This document shows, piece after piece, positions 62,939-64,000 of a DNA stretch of 64,000 bases. A model generated the notes under the pieces. The model searched no databases, was not told the origin of the DNA, and saw only the letters and a list, made by a program, of their open reading frames with translations. How positions within the stretch are numbered: position 1 is the stretch's first letter; the number at the start of each line of letters is the position of its first letter. Both the position numbers and the translations under genes were made by a program. Source of the stretch: Spirochaetota bacterium (GTDB lineage: Bacteria > Spirochaetota > UBA4802 > JAGODF01); assembly GCA_029974015.1 (NCBI GenBank), contig JARKUF010000021.1, forward strand, positions 40,052 through 104,051, written 5' to 3'.

Positions 62939-63557
62939 TGCTCCTCCATCAACGGGCCTTCACCACCGGCCGGTTCCCTTTTTACAGGGTTCTGGACGTT
63001 TTCTCCCGGAACATGCCCTGGCCCGTCGGTGATGTATTTACCCGCTTTCATACGGTGGCACCCTTCATTCCGATTTCTCGAAACTACTATGATGCCGCAG
63101 ACTTCTCACGGTTGCTTCGGGCCGCCACATCCCTACTCCACAGCTGCGGAGACTCCCGCGAGACCTCACTCGGTTATCGCATATCCTTTTTCAGCCCCTC
63201 TCCGCTCCTAAACACCTATGTCCGCTTCCGAAAGAAGAACCGCAATCTATCCCCTTTCTTGAATCCCACTAACAGCCGGGACCACGACTTCTGAGTATTA
63301 GGCCCCATCGTCCCACGGACACGCCACCTCGGACTAATTCCCCGCCTGCCGTCGCTTCAGCGGAAAAACACGGATTTGAGCCTCGGCCTCAGGCCCTTCT
63401 CCCGCCCGCCTCACGGCGTAGCGAGTAACCTACCTCCGTCAATCACGCTCGATGGCGTCGGCGTGAAGGTTTTACACGGAGTGATAATCCCTAATATTGG
63501 CCTCATGTATCGTTTTGCGGCCGCTACAAGGACGGACTGTCACCGTCACTTAAGGCT

Positions 63558-63926
63558 ATGCGACTGCGAATCGCCCCTAAAAAAGTTGATGAACTAATGG
63601 ATAAGGCTGACAATGTCATTGTCTCAGTTATTACAGAAGTTGAAGCCTACTCCACCTTTAAGCGTCTTTTGATCGAAAAAGCTATATCCGACACTGATTA
63701 TAAAACATTATTAAATGAATTTGAAATTGATTATCCATATTTTACGCATATTATATTTGATAATTTAATAACTTCAAATGCAAAATTACTTATTGACAAA
63801 TATCAGCTTAAAACACTTGATTCTATCCAACTTGGTACTGCATTATTATTAAAAGACGAAATTGACTACTTTATTGTTTGTGATTCTAAACTTGTACTAA
63901 AATGTTCATTGACATGTAGACATTAG
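63558..63926 (+). pseudogene. PIN-domain (VapC-like) gene truncated at its 5' end
   Basis: From KKVDELMDKADNVIVSVITE onward the frame reads as the C-terminal three quarters of a PIN ribonuclease: ITEVEAYSTFKRLLIEKAIS, then SIQLGTALLLKDEIDYFIVC and DSKLVLKC. A PIN protein should begin with a strand and the first catalytic Asp (YLDTSALVK type) and about 25 residues more. That start is missing; the first nine codons (from the ATG at 63558) look foreign. The region is strongly AT-rich, unlike its surroundings. No antitoxin gene is visible. The 5' part was probably lost at or near the intron edge. Confidence 0.7.
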
Positions 63927-63942
63927 TATTGTAACATGGCTT

Positions 63943-64000
63943 ATGAAAACAAATGATGGCCGTAAATTATCCAAGAAGACTAAAGAAGAAATTCGCATCC
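63943..64000 (+). CDS. IS630-like transposase, N-terminal start only
   Basis: Reads MKTNDGRKLSKKTKEEIRI before the window ends. The DGRKLxxKTxEEIRI pattern matches the beginning of IS630-family transposases. Only 19 codons are visible. AT-rich context and the adjacent truncated PIN gene agree with a mobile region. Confidence 0.55.
   Translation, partial: MKTNDGRKLSKKTKEEIRI

Larger units (their letters stand above)
61650..63560 (-). mobile_element. Group II intron (approximate limits)
   Basis: The unit comprises about 620 nt of structured non-coding DNA (62939-63560) on the minus strand, the reverse-transcriptase gene, then domain V and VI hairpins (61722-61650). The layout is that of a bacterial group II intron with its protein in domain IV. 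Ends were not determined precisely: no clear GUGYG was found for the 5' end, and the 3' end is placed near the AAAAGGACCC at 61640-61650. Confidence 0.75.

Noticed and set aside
63558..63926. A complete VapBC toxin-antitoxin pair
   Set aside because: The PIN gene lacks its N-terminal catalytic part and no antitoxin gene precedes it.

Overview
The window reads as chromosomal DNA of a GC-rich, uncultured-type spirochaete (phylum Spirochaetota). The basis is a DUF1577/PilZ-type protein of the kind known from Leptospira (35599-36783), a spirochaete-looking 16S rRNA, an envelope gene set (LolA, RodZ, RimO, PgsA, PgpA), many lipoprotein or secreted proteins, and a selenocysteine formate dehydrogenase with a multiheme cytochrome that fit an anaerobic or facultative lifestyle. 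The assignment is an inference; the 16S at 6153-7702 would settle it.

Layout. 1-2.5 kb: end of a membrane protein, YchF and a flavin reductase. 2.6-7.9 kb: an rRNA operon on the minus strand (16S, tRNA-Ile, tRNA-Ala, 23S) with its promoter, processing stems and terminator, but without a 5S gene. 8.2-12.0 kb: a two-gene formate dehydrogenase (fdhB, fdhA) whose alpha subunit is read through an in-frame UGA as selenocysteine. 12.5-31 kb: mostly minus-strand housekeeping operons: a DNA methyltransferase, CCA/poly(A) polymerase, HD hydrolases, a signal-peptidase-like lipoprotein, rhomboid, an HD-GYP response regulator, hisI-hisG, and the envelope operon lolA-rodZ-rimO-pgsA-pgpA ending in a five-heme cytochrome. 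Then come a phosphoesterase, a GntR regulator, a nucleosidase and a Spy-like/ECF-sigma/anti-sigma-like module. 31-45 kb: rplM-rpsI, recX-alaS, the PilZ-like protein, a histone-H1-like protein, der, the displaced 5S rRNA with its own promoter, two paralogous lipoproteins, purN with a phasin-like/UbiB-tail pair, hypB and glcD. 45-61 kb: an unknown gene with a degenerate ADP-ribosylglycohydrolase, a double-hotdog protein, an M23 peptidase, a ClpX paralogue with ugpQ and cobO, glgP, a cation exchanger, a histidine-rich protein and an aldo/keto reductase. 61.4-64 kb: mobile DNA: a group II intron with reverse transcriptase, a truncated AT-rich PIN-domain gene and the start of an IS630-like transposase.

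The strongest unnamed signal is a family of intergenic two-hairpin repeats. An AT-rich hairpin (GGAACCTCTAAAAATT...AGAGGTTCCC) is joined by a conserved spacer of about 35 nt (ATAAATTGTAACTACTGGCA...) to a GC-rich hairpin (TTTTCCCGCCCGCC-TTCGG-type loop-GGCGGGCGGGAAAA). At least a dozen full or partial copies lie between genes, in both orientations, and one abuts the group II intron.

Limits: no homology search was possible. Calls rest on motifs, length, ribosome-binding sites and context. rRNA and intron boundaries are approximate.
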